Assembly (NCBI GenBank): GCA_017139535.1
Contig: WOUO01000005.1
Span: forward strand, 682,001-746,000
DNA from: Trichocladium uniseriatum
Taxonomy: Eukaryota > Ascomycota > Sordariomycetes > Sordariales > Chaetomiaceae
Direction of reading: 5' to 3'
DNA length: 64,000 nucleotides
The position numbers and the translations under genes were made by a program. The number at the start of each line of letters is the position of its first letter. Position 1 is the first letter of the stretch. Positions 1 to 10,674 of this stretch are shown one piece after another. The notes below the pieces were generated by a model. It saw only the letters and a list, made by a program, of their open reading frames with translations, was not told the origin of the DNA and searched no databases.

Positions 1-664
1 CTATATCGGTAGTAATGGTGGGAAGGAAAGACGGTCAAGCTTGGGAGTACGAAGTACGATACTTGTACAATACATACAAAGTTTCCGAACGGCGTGCCGC
101 AGTTTTGGGCAGCGACAGCAGCAGCCTTGCCTCGTGACCTGCGTGGCTGCTTCCCAACGCAGTAAGACATGCAGCGGCGGGGATTTGGACCCTTTTGTTG
201 TTGCAACTTCCCTGTGTCCCGACTCCATGGAACCATCAAGGGACATCTGTTCCATTTTCTTTTCAGCCTTGCTCCTCCGGACACGGTAACGTTTTGGATC
301 CCTGCAGGTGCCTTCCCCTTCCATCTCGTTGTCTCCATGCCCAATCTGTCGTGGCCCACTACGCCATCTTTTGTGATCACGCGGCAGGAGGCTTGTGGCG
401 CCGAGCTACCTGCCTTGTCTCAGGTACTCCCTCCTCCCTAGGGTTTCTTCACTCATTCGACCGCGGATTTGAACTTTTGCACAATATTCAAGAAGCTCCA
501 AGATCCCGCGATATCAACCTTTAGCTTGGTTTTAGTCAACATACCTTTCCGCGTGTCAGAACTCCAGTCTTCCAACCGACTTTCCCGCCGAATTATTTAC
601 CTTCTAGGTTGGGTAGTCCTGCAGCCGAGCGGCACAAACCACTGCAGCTAAGCTTGACGCAAGC
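1..664. other. 5' flank of the acetyltransferase gene, no gene seen
   Basis: Only short overlapping ORFs of unrelated sequence occur here, with no domain or splice structure. The last 200 bases are pyrimidine-rich, as is usual in front of fungal start codons, and probably hold the promoter and leader of the plus-strand gene beginning at 665. Confidence 0.5.
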
Positions 665-1713
665 ATGGCCGACAAGGAGGGCACATACGAGGAATTGAGC
701 CCTCGTCCCAACCAAGAGGTTGACCAGGCCGTTGACGAGTCCTCTGATGTCGACGGCGACTTTGCCACGATGCAGAAGGAGCTGAGCCAGAAGAGGCGAG
801 CAGCTAAGGACAGCCCAGAATCGCGCCTCCAAAAGGCCCTCCCATTCATCACGACCTTTTCGCCAAACATTAGGCCCCTGACAATTTCGGACCTCGAGTC
901 CTGTGTCGCCCTGGAAAATGCAGCATTCCAGAATCCAGAGCATCGGGCTTCTCGCGAAAAGGTAAGGCTAACCTGATACCCGGGTATTCCCAGCAACCAT
1001 ACCACGTCCCAAACCAGTAGTGTACATACCTAGGTTAACGCAACCCGCTCCAGCTCGAATACCGCCTCACCGTCTGCCCCGAACTCAGCCTGGGCGTCTT
1101 CCTCACCGTCATCCCCTCGCAAGCCGCCAACCTCTCCATCCCGACCCTCGCCAGCGCGCGTCCCGTCGAGACAGACCGCGCCGATGGCGCGGTGAGCGTC
1201 CTACTGGCGCACATTGTGTCGACACGGTGCCGCGACGCTGTCATCACCGACGCCGACATGGCCTACCCAAAGGACTGGCGCAGCCCTGCCGGGCGCACGG
1301 CCGCCGACGTCGGACACCAGGAGGGCGGGCGCACCGTCGGCATACACTCGCTCGCCGTGCTGCCGAGGCTGCATCGCTGTGGGATTGGGCAGATGCTGGT
1401 CAAGGCGTATCTGGATCAGATGAAAAACTCCGGGCTGGTGGAGAGAGTGGCGCTGATTTGCCAGGATGTGGGTGTTCCTCGAAGGAATAATTGGACTTGT
1501 GCTGACTGCTGGCTTTGTAGCACCTCGTCTCTTACTATGAACGTTCTGGCTTTACGCATGTCGGTGAGAGCAAGGCGCAGTTCGGTGGAGGCGGATGGCA
1601 TGATATGGTAGGTTGTCCCTTGTGATCCGCTTCGGCTCTTGCTCAGGGGTTCAACCTAACCTGTGCTTCAGGTCTACGATTTGCCAAAGCCAAAAAGAAC
1701 ACCCCCGGTTTGA
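665..1713 (+). CDS. GNAT-family N-acetyltransferase (PAA1/AANAT-like)
   Basis: Predicted acetyl-CoA-dependent amine acetyltransferase of 279 aa, resembling yeast polyamine acetyltransferase Paa1 and arylalkylamine acetyltransferases. Four exons join in frame: 665-961, 1054-1467, 1521-1607 and 1672-1713. The acetyl-CoA-binding core is visible near residues 195-220 (VGIHSLAVLPRLHRCGIGQM, with the R-x-x-G-x-G type turn). The C-terminal LVSYYERSGFTHVGES stretch is the usual beta6-beta7 part of the fold and only appears after removing the 53-nt intron 1468-1520. The acidic, low-complexity first 60 residues are probably disordered. No signal peptide or membrane segment is seen, so it is presumably cytosolic. 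The substrate (polyamine or aromatic amine) cannot be decided from sequence. Confidence 0.82.
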
Positions 1714-2063
1714 GACATCCTCTGGGTGAGGCTGCGGCGGAGCATCTCCAACCCCGTCGGCTCCTGTTCCATTGCATAAGCAACTGGGAGACAGTAGCAT
1801 ATGCTAAACCAGTTGCGAGTAGCAAAGCGAATCCTCGGCAACAGTACTACTAGAGCGCCATTGAGCTAGCGGGCGATTCATGCATCTTCATATCCATCCT
1901 CTCTCCGTTTTCATCTCTCCTTAACATCCTCCTTCCGATAGACGATGTAGCTACCTACGCAGATAGACCACCCGAAGCTCTACCCCTTGATGATCAGGGG
2001 CGGGGCGATGAGCGCTTACTTCATTTTAATATTCACGCAGCGTACTGAAAACTATAGTCCCCT
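1714..2063. other. Convergent 3' intergenic spacer
   Basis: The spacer lies between the stop codons of the acetyltransferase (+) and ura5 (-). It should hold both 3' UTRs and poly(A) sites. No coding, RNA or repeat signal is seen. Confidence 0.5.
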
Positions 2064-2765
2064 CTAATCCGTCGCCTTGTACTTGGTGCGGTAATCCTCC
2101 GTCCGCCTGATGTCCTCGTCCGACGCGAGCCCCTTCATGCCCTCAATGATGTCGTCCAGCGTGAGAATCGCAAAGATGGGCAGGCCATACTCCTTCCTGA
2201 GCTCACCAATCGCGCTGGGCATCGGCTTGCTGTCGTCGCCATCTGGCCCGGGAAGCTTCTCCATGCGGTCGAGCGCAACCACAATGCCTGCCACAATACC
2301 GCCCTCCTTCTGGATCTTGGCAATGGCCTCGCGCTTGGCCGTGCCGGCCGTGATGACGTCGTCCACAATCAGCACGCGCTTGCCCTTGAGCGGCGCTCCG
2401 ACAATGTTACCGCCCTCGCCGTGGTCCTTGGCCTCCTTGCGGTCGAACGAGTAGCACTTCGCGCCGTACGCAGCAGCGTCCAGCTGGCCCAGCTTGATGG
2501 TCGCCGCCGTCGCCAGCGGGATGCCCTTGTAGGCCGGCCCGAAGACGACGTCAAAGTCGAGCGCGCCCGCGCGGTGCGCCTCCATGATGGCCTTGGCGTA
2601 GGCCGTCGCGATGGCCTCGAGCAGGTCGGCGCGGTAAAAATCACCCGCGTTGAAGAAGTAGGGCGAGATGCGCTTCGACTTGAGCTCGAAGCTGCCGAAC
2701 TTGAGGACGCCGCCGGAGATGGCGGCCCGGAGGAAATCGGCTTTGTAGGGGGCGAGGGAGGCCAT
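2064..2765 (-). CDS. ura5: Orotate phosphoribosyltransferase
   Basis: Converts orotate and PRPP to OMP in pyrimidine synthesis, and acts in the cytosol. This is an intronless 233-aa frame, normal for fungal OPRT (about 225-235 aa). The start chosen is the ATG opening MASLAPYKADFLRAAISGG; the frame stays open upstream for 69 codons but has no ATG there that fits the family. The N-terminal LKFGSFELKSKRISPYFFNAG block is the orotate-binding region, and RVLIVDDVITAGTA (near residue 135) is the PRPP-binding motif with its two acidic residues intact. It is divergently arranged with NOG1 across a 422-bp promoter region. Nothing suggests inactivation. Confidence 0.95.
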   Translation of the reverse strand: MASLAPYKADFLRAAISGGVLKFGSFELKSKRISPYFFNAGDFYRADLLEAIATAYAKAIMEAHRAGALDFDVVFGPAYKGIPLATAATIKLGQLDAAAYGAKCYSFDRKEAKDHGEGGNIVGAPLKGKRVLIVDDVITAGTAKREAIAKIQKEGGIVAGIVVALDRMEKLPGPDGDDSKPMPSAIGELRKEYGLPIFAILTLDDIIEGMKGLASDEDIRRTEDYRTKYKATD

Positions 2766-3187
2766 TTTGGGTTGGATTGAACCAAAGGTTGTTTGGAATT
2801 CGGTGAAAATGGGGTGGAATGAGAGATTTGGTGATCTCGTCCCTAGATGATTTGTTGGTCCTTCGTTCTGGTCCTGGCTCGCCGCGGACCGGATAACCCC
2901 TCGAGGCCCTCCATCGTGAATTTCATGGTGGGGGTTTTGGTGGGGTTGCTCTGGCCCCACCTTTAAGCTCAAGTCTAAATTGCTTGGCGGTGGGTTTTAT
3001 CGCGCACACCGCCTTGTTTATCTTATCGACAAGCAGGAAATCGTGCGGACAGGAAAAAAATATTTCGAGGCCCAGGTTCTGCAGAGGTCGGCATATCGAC
3101 ACCGCCCCGCTAGCTGCTGCTCCCCCATCCCGACAACTCCCAACACCCTTTGCGACACTCCGGACAGCACCCTGCGAGTTGCCCGCC
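2766..3187. promoter_or_regulatory. Shared divergent promoter region, ura5 / NOG1
   Basis: This 422-bp interval separates the two divergent start codons, so both promoters must lie here or overlap the flanking leaders. A palindrome-poor, mixed-composition sequence is seen, with no clear TATA box. The assignment rests on position only. Confidence 0.45.
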
Positions 3188-6102
3188 ATGACGTGGAAGG
3201 ATATCGCGCCTGTGCCGACGTAAGGACTAGGATTGTTGGAAAGTGGTTTGCAATTTGTGCGATGCTGACTTTTTGGTTTCAGGGCACAGGAGTTCATTGA
3301 TATCATCCTTTCGTAAGTTTACTATGCAGATTTTAGAGGTCGCAAGAATGCAAAGGCTGACAAACTTATAGGCGGACCCAGAGGCGGTTGCCGACTCAGA
3401 GTGCGTCTTTCGGAGCGATAATGTGGTGGAATGCTGGCTGACCAGAAACACCAATACAGTCCGCGCTGGATTCAAGAGTATGTTCTTCGGAGGAGGGGGT
3501 TGCTAGCTAGGTCCCTGTAGTTGCTAACGCTCGATGCCAACAGTTAGCAGAATTCGCGCCTTCTACACCCGCAAAGTAAAGTCAGTATTCCGGCCTCGAC
3601 AGCGCTACAATGCCGCCCGCCACACGACGATACACTTGCCGGAACCGAGGCGCTAACCTCTACCCTTCAGATTCACCCAGGAAACATGCAGCGAGAAGTT
3701 CGGCGCCATCGTCTCGAGCTTCCCCATCCTTACCGACCAACACCCTTTCCACCGCGACTTGATGAACATCCTTTACGGTGAGCCTCAGCGACGCTTCTGG
3801 GAAAAGAGGGGGGCTTCTTACTGCGGCGACGGTGCTGACGGTTACTGCGCTTAGATGCGGACCATTTCAAGGTGGCTCTTGGCCAGGTCTCGACGGCCAA
3901 GCACCTGATCGAGACCATTTCCCGCGACTACGTTCGCCTGTTGAAGGTACCGAATACCGCCGAGGTCTTTCCTTCCGAGCAGGACATTGACATACCGTCC
4001 AGTACTCGCAAAGTTTGTTCCAGTGCAAGCAGCTCAAGAGGGCCGCTCTGGGTCGTGTGTTACCCCTGAATATTCGCTTCTCTGTCTAGCTAGGGAAAAG
4101 CTGACCCTTACCCCTAGGCATGGCGACACTCATCAAGCGGTTAAAAGACCCCCTTTCATATCTCGACCAGGTCCGCCAGCATTTGGCCAGGTTACCCGAT
4201 ATCAACCCTACCACCCGCACGCTCCTTGTTGCTGGCTTCCCCAACGTCGGCAAGAGCTCCTTCGTCCGCTCGGTGACCCGGGCCGATACCCCTGTTGAGC
4301 CTTATGCTTTCGTAAGTTGCGCGCGCGGCAGTTGAGTCTGGACAATTGCTAACAATCAGCAGACAACCAAGAGCTTGGTATGTTACGCCCTTACCTGGAC
4401 GATTGCGTCGACAGCCCTAGCAAACAGAGATGCTAACAACAGGGAAATAGTTCGTTGGTCATCTTGACTACAAGTGTATGTTCTTTCGTGACGGGCCCCT
4501 GGATATCGTTCAGCCGCTAACTATTTGGCCAATAGATCTTCGGTACCAAGTAATAGACACCCCGGGAATGTATGTCCACGATCGACCCCGAACAACCACC
4601 TACACCAGGCTACCCGCCGATACCTACCGCTCTACTCTTAATCTTGCATGGATGCTAATATGAACCAGTCTCGATCACCCGTTAGAAGAGATGAACACAA
4701 TTGAGATGCAAAGTGTCACAGCTCTTGCCCATCTCAGAGCTGCCATCTGCTTCTTCATCGACATCAGGTATGTTCCTCGTGTCTATGGCATCGTTTGCCA
4801 GTCTAACAACATATAGCGAGCAATGCGGCTATTCACTCAAGGCCCAGTGCAACCTTTTCAAGTCGATCAAGCCTCTTTTCGCGAACAAGATGGTCTTCGT
4901 CGTCCTCAACAAGATGGACATCAAGACCTTCGAGGACCTGGAACCGGAGATGCAGGCTGAGCTGCAGGACCTCACAAAGTCGGGCGAGGTGGAGCTCCTG
5001 CGCGCTTCTTGCGCCACGCAAGACGGCGTCCAGGAAGTCAAGAACCACGTCTGCGAGCGCCTGCTGGCTGAGCGGGTATCCCAGAAGCTTAAGGCGGGCA
5101 CCACAAGCAACGGCGCCCTCGGATCTCGCCTCACCGAGGTCATGGCCCGTATCCACGTTGCCCAGCCGATGGACGGCATCACCAGGGAGACGTTTATCCC
5201 CGAGGCCGTCAAGGGCCGCAAGAAGTACGACAAGACCGACCCCGAGAGGAGGATGCTGGCGAGGGACGAGGAGGAGGCCAACGGCGGTGCTGGTGTCTTC
5301 AATGTCGATCTGAAGAGGGATTACATTCTGGCCGACCCGTCGTGGAAGTACGACAAGATCCCCGAGATCTACGACGGCAAGAACGTCTACGACTACGTCG
5401 ACCCCGACATCGACGCCAAGCTTCTGGCGCTCGAGGAGGAGGAGGAGAGGCTGGAGAAGGAGGGCTTCTACAAGTCGGACTCGGACATGGGCGACGAGTC
5501 GGAGGAGGAGATTCTGGAGAAGGCCGAGTACATCCGCGAGAAGCACAAGCTCATCCGCAATGAGGCCAAGATGCGCAAGTCGCTCAAGAACCGCGCCATA
5601 ATCCCCCGCAAGGCCATCAAGAAGCCCTTCTCGCAGCTCGAGGACCACCTCGACCAGCTCGGCGTCGACACCGAGGAGCTCGGCCTGCGCGGGCGCGAGC
5701 GCGTCGTGCAGCCCTCGCGCGGCCGCTCCGTCGGGCGCAGCCGCACGGGCACCGCCGACCCGGACGCCATGGACGTCGACATGGGCTCGACGGCCAAGGA
5801 GCGCCTGCGCTCCAAGAGCCGGCCCCGCGACCGCTCCGTCATGGCCACCAACCGCCGCGACGACGGCGTGACCGAGGAGACCGCTCGCACCACGGCCGAG
5901 CGCGTCGCCAAGCTCGGCCAGCGCAAGATGAACCGCATGGCGCGCGCCGGCGAGGCCGACAGGCATATTGGTGCCACCATGCCAAAGCACTTGGTAAGTC
6001 ATCGCCAGCATTATTCTTCACTCAGCAAACTTTGTTTACCTAACCTGTGTGTTACTTTAGTTCTCTGGCAAGCGCACCATTGGCAAGACGGCTCGCCGCT
6101 AA
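3188..6102 (+). CDS. NOG1: Nucleolar GTP-binding protein 1
   Basis: Essential GTPase of pre-60S ribosome assembly in nucleolus and nucleus. Fifteen exons join in frame to 660 aa (yeast Nog1 is 647): 3188-3219, 3283-3312, 3372-3400, 3460-3477, 3544-3580, 3671-3777, 3855-3946, 4003-4054, 4118-4311, 4363-4377, 4451-4475, 4536-4569, 4669-4767, 4817-5993, 6061-6102. The N-terminal four-helix region reads ISRIRAFYTRKVKFTQET. The GTPase motifs are G1 GFPNVGKSS, G3 DTPG and G4 NKMD. The C-terminal half is charged, ending in basic SGKRTIGKTARR. The first half is cut into very small exons (18, 15 and 25 nt among them), whereas 1177 nt of the second half is one exon. Identity is very firm; exon edges were set by phase and GT/AG. 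Confidence 0.95.
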
Positions 6103-6666
6103 GCTTCTCTTTAGCTTGGTTGTTGTGGGTGGTTAGTTGGTGGGCTCGTGATTAGCTCTGGCATGATGGTACAGGATGTACTGCAGGGCATTGCTTGATT
6201 GGCACTGGAGCGAGAAAGAAGGAAGAGGGAGGCAGCGTGAGAACGGGATAAGGGGTTGGGATCGGGTGTGGAAAAGCAAGAAACGGCTCATGTCTCCTTA
6301 TATCCGTCTCTAGTTGATCTGTCTGTCTATAATGTGCTTCGGCGCTCTGGGTTAAATTGACTTTTTTCTTTCCCATTCTCATATCCCTACCACTGTAGTG
6401 AAGAGAGCAGTGCTGCTACTTTTGCCTGTTCGGTTGATGCCTGCCCCTTTTCCCACTGGTTCAAGAGGACGCCAGCTACTGACGAAGCCCTCTCTGTTCG
6501 TCTTGGTAGCATAGTAAATCACCTACCAACCTAGACACTTCATACTCTATTCCACAATGTGTGAGGTTCGAAATCCGCTGGCCATTTCATTCGGCTATGT
6601 CCGTTTATTATCGCAGTACTATGTGCTCGTCCTTTTCGCCATTTCCTCCCTTACTCCTTCGCCTCT
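6103..6666. other. Convergent intergenic spacer NOG1 / GDI
   Basis: Spacer between two converging stop codons. It is T/C-rich with several AT-rich poly(A)-type patches. No gene is seen. Confidence 0.45.
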
Positions 6667-8372
6667 CTACTCAGCAGCAACATTGATACCCTCTCTCAGA
6701 CCCTCAACCTTGAGCTCCTCGCCGGCGATGCGGTGGTAGATGTCCCTGACGTCGTCGGTGGCGGTCTCAAAGTGGCTGCTGGCGTCGTAGCTCTTGGAGA
6801 TGAAGAGATTGTCCTTGGTGCCGTCGGTGATAGGCTCGTACAGGGGGATAGGGGGACCCTGTGTTTGAAGTGGTTAGCAACAGGAGTAAAAGGTAGGGGA
6901 GAAAGTATAGAAAGCTCACCATGAATTGCTCCTCGATTCTGCCCAGGCGCTCAATGCCCGGCGCAAGCTCAAGGTGGTGGTTCGCGGTGGTCTCGGCAAT
7001 GGTGGACACGATGGCGATCCAGTACCCCTTGGGGCAGACGTTGTGGGCGGACGACACGCAAGCAATGTAGATGTCTAATGAATGTCAGTAGGGCACCTCG
7101 CAACAGACTAGATCAGCGTGTACGCACCGTTCTTGCGGCCAACCTGGGACTGGGGGATGATGATCTGGCACGAGTCGCTGTCGTTGGTGTTGGCGAGCGG
7201 GTGCTTGAGGATGCAGATAGCCCGCAGGACGTGGCCGACGACCCTGACCTTGTCCGAGAAGTAGCTGGGGTCTCCGAGGATGGTCTTAGCCCGCGTCTCA
7301 AACTTCATCTCCGGCTCGATGCCCGTCATGGTGGCCTTGATGCCGACCGCCTTGCCGTCTTCGTAGACCAGCTCGTCGACGCTCGTGTTCAGCATGTAGG
7401 TGCCGCCGTAGATGGCGCTGAGGCGGGCAAAGCCCTGGGGCAGCTCGCCCAGGCCGTACAGGGGGTAGATGTAGGGCGACTTGCCGTACCGGGCCACGCT
7501 GTTGCCGTACAGCCGGAGGCGCTCGATGGCTTCAGGGGCGCCGCCCTTGACGTCGAGGTAGGAGTCAGTCTGGTAGAGGGCCATGGCGTGGCCGGCAAAG
7601 TCCTTGGTCGAGGCCTCGAGGCCAAACTTGTCGTACACCTCGCGCATGGTGCAGGTGCTCATGTCGAGACCTGGAGGAGATTGGGATCAGTGACCCGGTA
7701 TTGGCTCGACGGAAAGGAGGGAAACCAACCCTTGTGCGTTGCCGAGTCCTTGATATCGAACTGGCCCACCCACTCGATGAAGCTCTTCATGCGGCGCTTC
7801 TCAAAGATGCCCATCAGGGGGGATTTGAGGGCCTCGCCGGCATCTGAGGGCACCTTGGCAACGGTGGCCTTGGGCCCGGCACCCTGCTGCACATAGCTGC
7901 CAGCAACTTGCTTGAACTCGAGGTAGCGGGTGACGTCAGTCGAGACGAGGATGTTGGTGAGCTCGCCCGACGACATGAGGAACTTGGGCACCAGGTCAAT
8001 GTTCCAGTCGTTCAGGCGGCCATACTGCTTCCAGGGCTCGGTGCCCTGGGCATAGTTGCCGTACTTCTTGAATAGCTATGCGTCCGAAGAAAGGGTCTTG
8101 TCAGATAGGGCGGACAGGAGAAGGAGGTACGGGAGGGAACGGCATACCGCCTCGAGGTTGACCGATGCTGCCTCACTGTAGGGAGAAGGCGGTCAGTTTG
8201 CAAACATCCAAGGGGAAACAGGACGAGGGGATACATGCCCGCCATAGTGGTCGTTGCGGTCAATGTGCAGCACCTTCTTCCCCTTGACACTGAGCACACC
8301 CGAGAGAATGCACTCGGTCAGTCCTGTGCCCAGCACAACGACATCGTACTCCTGGGCGATCTCGTCGGCCAT
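6667..8372 (-). CDS. GDI1: Rab GDP-dissociation inhibitor
   Basis: Extracts prenylated GDP-Rab proteins from membranes and recycles them in the cytosol. Six exons (minus strand: 8239-8372, 8148-8175, 7730-8075, 7128-7670, 6920-7074, 6667-6858) give 465 aa, normal for the family. The N-terminal dinucleotide-type fold reads DVVVLGTGLTECILSGVLSV, followed by KKVLHIDRNDHYGGEAAS. The RCR-type segment KSPYIYPLYGLGELPQGFARL and the C-terminal GPPIPLYEPITDG are both present. Intron 1 (8176-8238) begins with GC rather than GT. Intron 3 uses a weak GTTGGT donor. Start MADEIAQEYDVVVLG fits the family. Other traffic genes in the window (VPS52, TBC GAP, Yip1-family) are not adjacent. Confidence 0.95.
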
Positions 8373-9022
8373 AGTGTCTGAGCTAAGAGGTAGCTTAAGT
8401 GGAGGTCGAGTGTTTGTTAAAGGTACGTAGCTCCCACGCTAGATGATGCGAGGAAACCAAAGAGAATGGATGAGGAATACAAGAACGAGAGGGGGACTGG
8501 GAGCTTGCGGTGGGACTTGATGAACACCAGGTCCAAAATCAACTTGTTTTGATGCTTTGTGGTTGTTGGGCTGATGATTAAGGAGTGTCGGGTCTGGGCT
8601 GGCAATAGTTGCTGGTGGGGGGGTGATTGAGGGGTGGAGGAGCCCCGCTCTGGGCCTGGTCCTTGGAGCTAGCCTATGAATGGCCGCCTGTGATTCGATG
8701 CTTTAGCAAAGCGGTCAAGCAACTGGTCTCGGCTCATACCGGGCTCATTCATGCTCGAAATTGGCTGAGCATGTACCGAGATAGGGAAGACCAAACCATA
8801 TCTCCAGGTCTCCTATCTTCAAATCTCGTCTCCGAGTCTCGCCTTCAATCTTCGTCTCTGTGACATGCCCAACAAATGCTCAATACACTATCTGTACAGG
8901 GATATATACCAGCTGCAGACGCCCATCATACTCGGCGGCGCGAGAGGTAGTTGTAGAGGTATGGTACACGGGGGATCTGACAGCATCTCCCGCCAAAAGA
9001 CTGCAATGCGATCTCCATCTCA
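8373..9022. promoter_or_regulatory. GDI upstream region / uL29m 3' region
   Basis: Both flanking genes are on the minus strand, so this holds the GDI1 promoter and leader and the downstream part of the ribosomal protein gene. I see no ORF with coding character and no distinct element. Confidence 0.4.
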
Positions 9023-9975
9023 TTATAATCTCGGCGCCTCGCTCTGCGCTTTCGATGCGGGTATCGTAGCCGCGTCGGGAGTAGCCGCCGCGGGCTCCGC
9101 CTTCTCTGCCGTCTCCTCCGCGGCCTCAATGGCCTGCTGCTCCTGCTCCCCAGCCGCCGCCTCTTCTCCCTCAAAGTACTCGCTCGGGGTGAACGCCGGG
9201 CCGTCGCCAGAGAGGTTGACCTCGGCGTCCTTCTCGGCCAGCTTGACGGCGTCTTCCCACACATAGAACCGCTCGGTCAAGACGTGCTTGATGGCGCGCA
9301 TCGTAGCCCGGACCTAGAAGTAGAAAACACCCGTTAGCACGCACCCTTGCATAACCCCATAACTCCAATCCCGTCCAACCCCCAGACACCCTCCGCCGCC
9401 CACCCAAAACTCACCTCAAAATCCCGACCCTGCGCCTCAGCCTCACCGAACCCCAGCGCGCTCTTATTCCGCTCCCAGTTGGCCGTGGCAATGCGGTTCC
9501 GCTCCTTGACGCACACCCACCACAGGCGGTGCAGGTCGTCCCACGACTTGTGGCGCAGCTCCTCGACGGACCAGCTGCGGCCGTGGCGCGCGTCCTCCTC
9601 GGGGGGGGCGGCGACGGTGGTGCGGTCGGCGAAGAAGTCCCACAGGCCGTGGTCCGGGTCCGTCTCGATGGCGGGCAGCTTGGAGCGCGGCACGGGCCGG
9701 GGCAGCGGCTCGTCCGACATGGACAGGCGCCAGCGCGGACCGGTGCGGCGGATGGCCGACTCGCCGCGGTGCTTGCTGTTGTCGCGCGTGACGCGGGCGC
9801 CGGCGTACTTGTGGCGCTTGAGGAGGGCGGTCGTGGTGGAGAGGGACGCGGTCTGGGTGTGATTGATGTTGAGGGCGGGCATGAACGGGCGCGGTGCCGA
9901 TGCTGCTGCTGTTGCGGATGATATCCTGCTGCCGAGGGCGCCCATTGTCGGGCGAATTGCGGCTGCGGTGGCCAT
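9023..9975 (-). CDS. MRPL4: Mitochondrial large-subunit ribosomal protein uL29m (MRP-L47 family)
   Basis: Structural protein of the mitochondrial 54S subunit. Two exons, 9415-9975 and 9023-9313, are separated by a 101-nt intron and give 283 aa. The first 50 residues are rich in Ala, Ser, Thr and Arg with almost no acids, as expected of a mitochondrial presequence. The diagnostic MRP-L47 block is HGLWDFFADRTTV, GRSWSVEELRHKSWDDLHRL and WWVCVKERNRIAT, continued across the intron by VRATMRAIKHVLTERF. The Ala/Glu-rich C-terminal tail of about 50 residues is low complexity. It is divergent from the 67-aa membrane protein at 10393, with 417 bp between starts. The symbol follows yeast/Neurospora usage. 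Confidence 0.92.
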
Positions 9976-10392
9976 AGCTATGGCTTTTTAAAGGGACGGG
10001 AGGAGGAGGGGAGGACGCAAGATCGGAAATCGAGCCGGCGTGTGTCGCGTCGCTCCCTAATTGAACAGTGGGTGGTGGACTTGCCGGTCCCCGAGATCAT
10101 GAACGGCCGCGCTCAAGGTTCGCAACATCCAGTCCTGCAACTTTGAAAATTTGGGTGGTCCGAGCGTTGGCCAGTTGCCAGACCAATATCACCAATCGGG
10201 CGGGTGGCAGCAGCTGCCAAGCAAATCAGCGGGTCTTGTGCTTCAGCAGCACTAAGAAAACACCGACTTGGGAACATCACCAACTTACACGCAGCGCCCG
10301 CCCGCATCACTACCCACAGAGAATGCCTTGACCCCCACAATTCAAAATCCAATCTCATCTCAACAAGAGACAAGGAAAAAGACACCATCAGA
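9976..10392. promoter_or_regulatory. Divergent promoter region, MRPL4 / small membrane protein
   Basis: Non-coding interval between two divergent start codons. The sharing of a promoter with a mitochondrial ribosomal protein is the only contextual hint for the small gene. No TATA box is evident. Confidence 0.4.
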
Positions 10393-10674
10393 ATGTCCCT
10401 CTGGCAGTAAGCCCCCTCCTCACCCACCCACTCACTCACCCACTCTCACTCACTCGCTCACACACCCTCGCCCTCAACTCAAAGAACCTACCGCGGCCTC
10501 TCATCCAAAGCCAGAATTGGCGTCGGCGCCGGCCTCCTGCTCTGGGGCATCATCGGGCTGCAGTTCTCCGACAAGGCCGGTGAGAAGCTCGGCTACACGC
10601 CAACCGAGGCCGACAAGGCCGCGCTGGACAAGATCACGCCCAAGATCCACGCCGTGCCGAGGGACAAGTCATGA
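10393..10674 (+). CDS. Small single-pass membrane protein, 67 aa, unknown function
   Basis: I do not recognise a named family. Two exons join in frame: 10393-10406 (only 14 nt, encoding MSLW and two bases of Q) and 10485-10674. After TYRGLSSKAR comes one hydrophobic stretch, IGVGAGLLLWGIIGLQF (about residues 17-33), then a charged tail, SDKAGEKLGYTPTEADKAAL, ending in PRDKS. A short basic N-terminus before one membrane span and an amphipathic tail is common among mitochondrial inner-membrane assembly or respiratory accessory proteins. The divergent neighbour is a mitochondrial ribosomal protein. A mitochondrial role is therefore a reasonable guess but is inference only. The junction is supported by a GTAAGC donor, a long pyrimidine tract and phase continuity. 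Confidence 0.68.

Noticed and set aside
2766..2972. N-terminal extension of OPRT by 69 residues
   Set aside because: The frame is open but lacks a suitable ATG and would fill half the divergent promoter. Family length fits the start at 2765.
4833..6011. 392-aa open frame antisense to NOG1
   Set aside because: It lies opposite a conserved exon with strong G/C third positions. Such bias creates long antisense frames; the product is Leu/Val/Gly-rich without family features.
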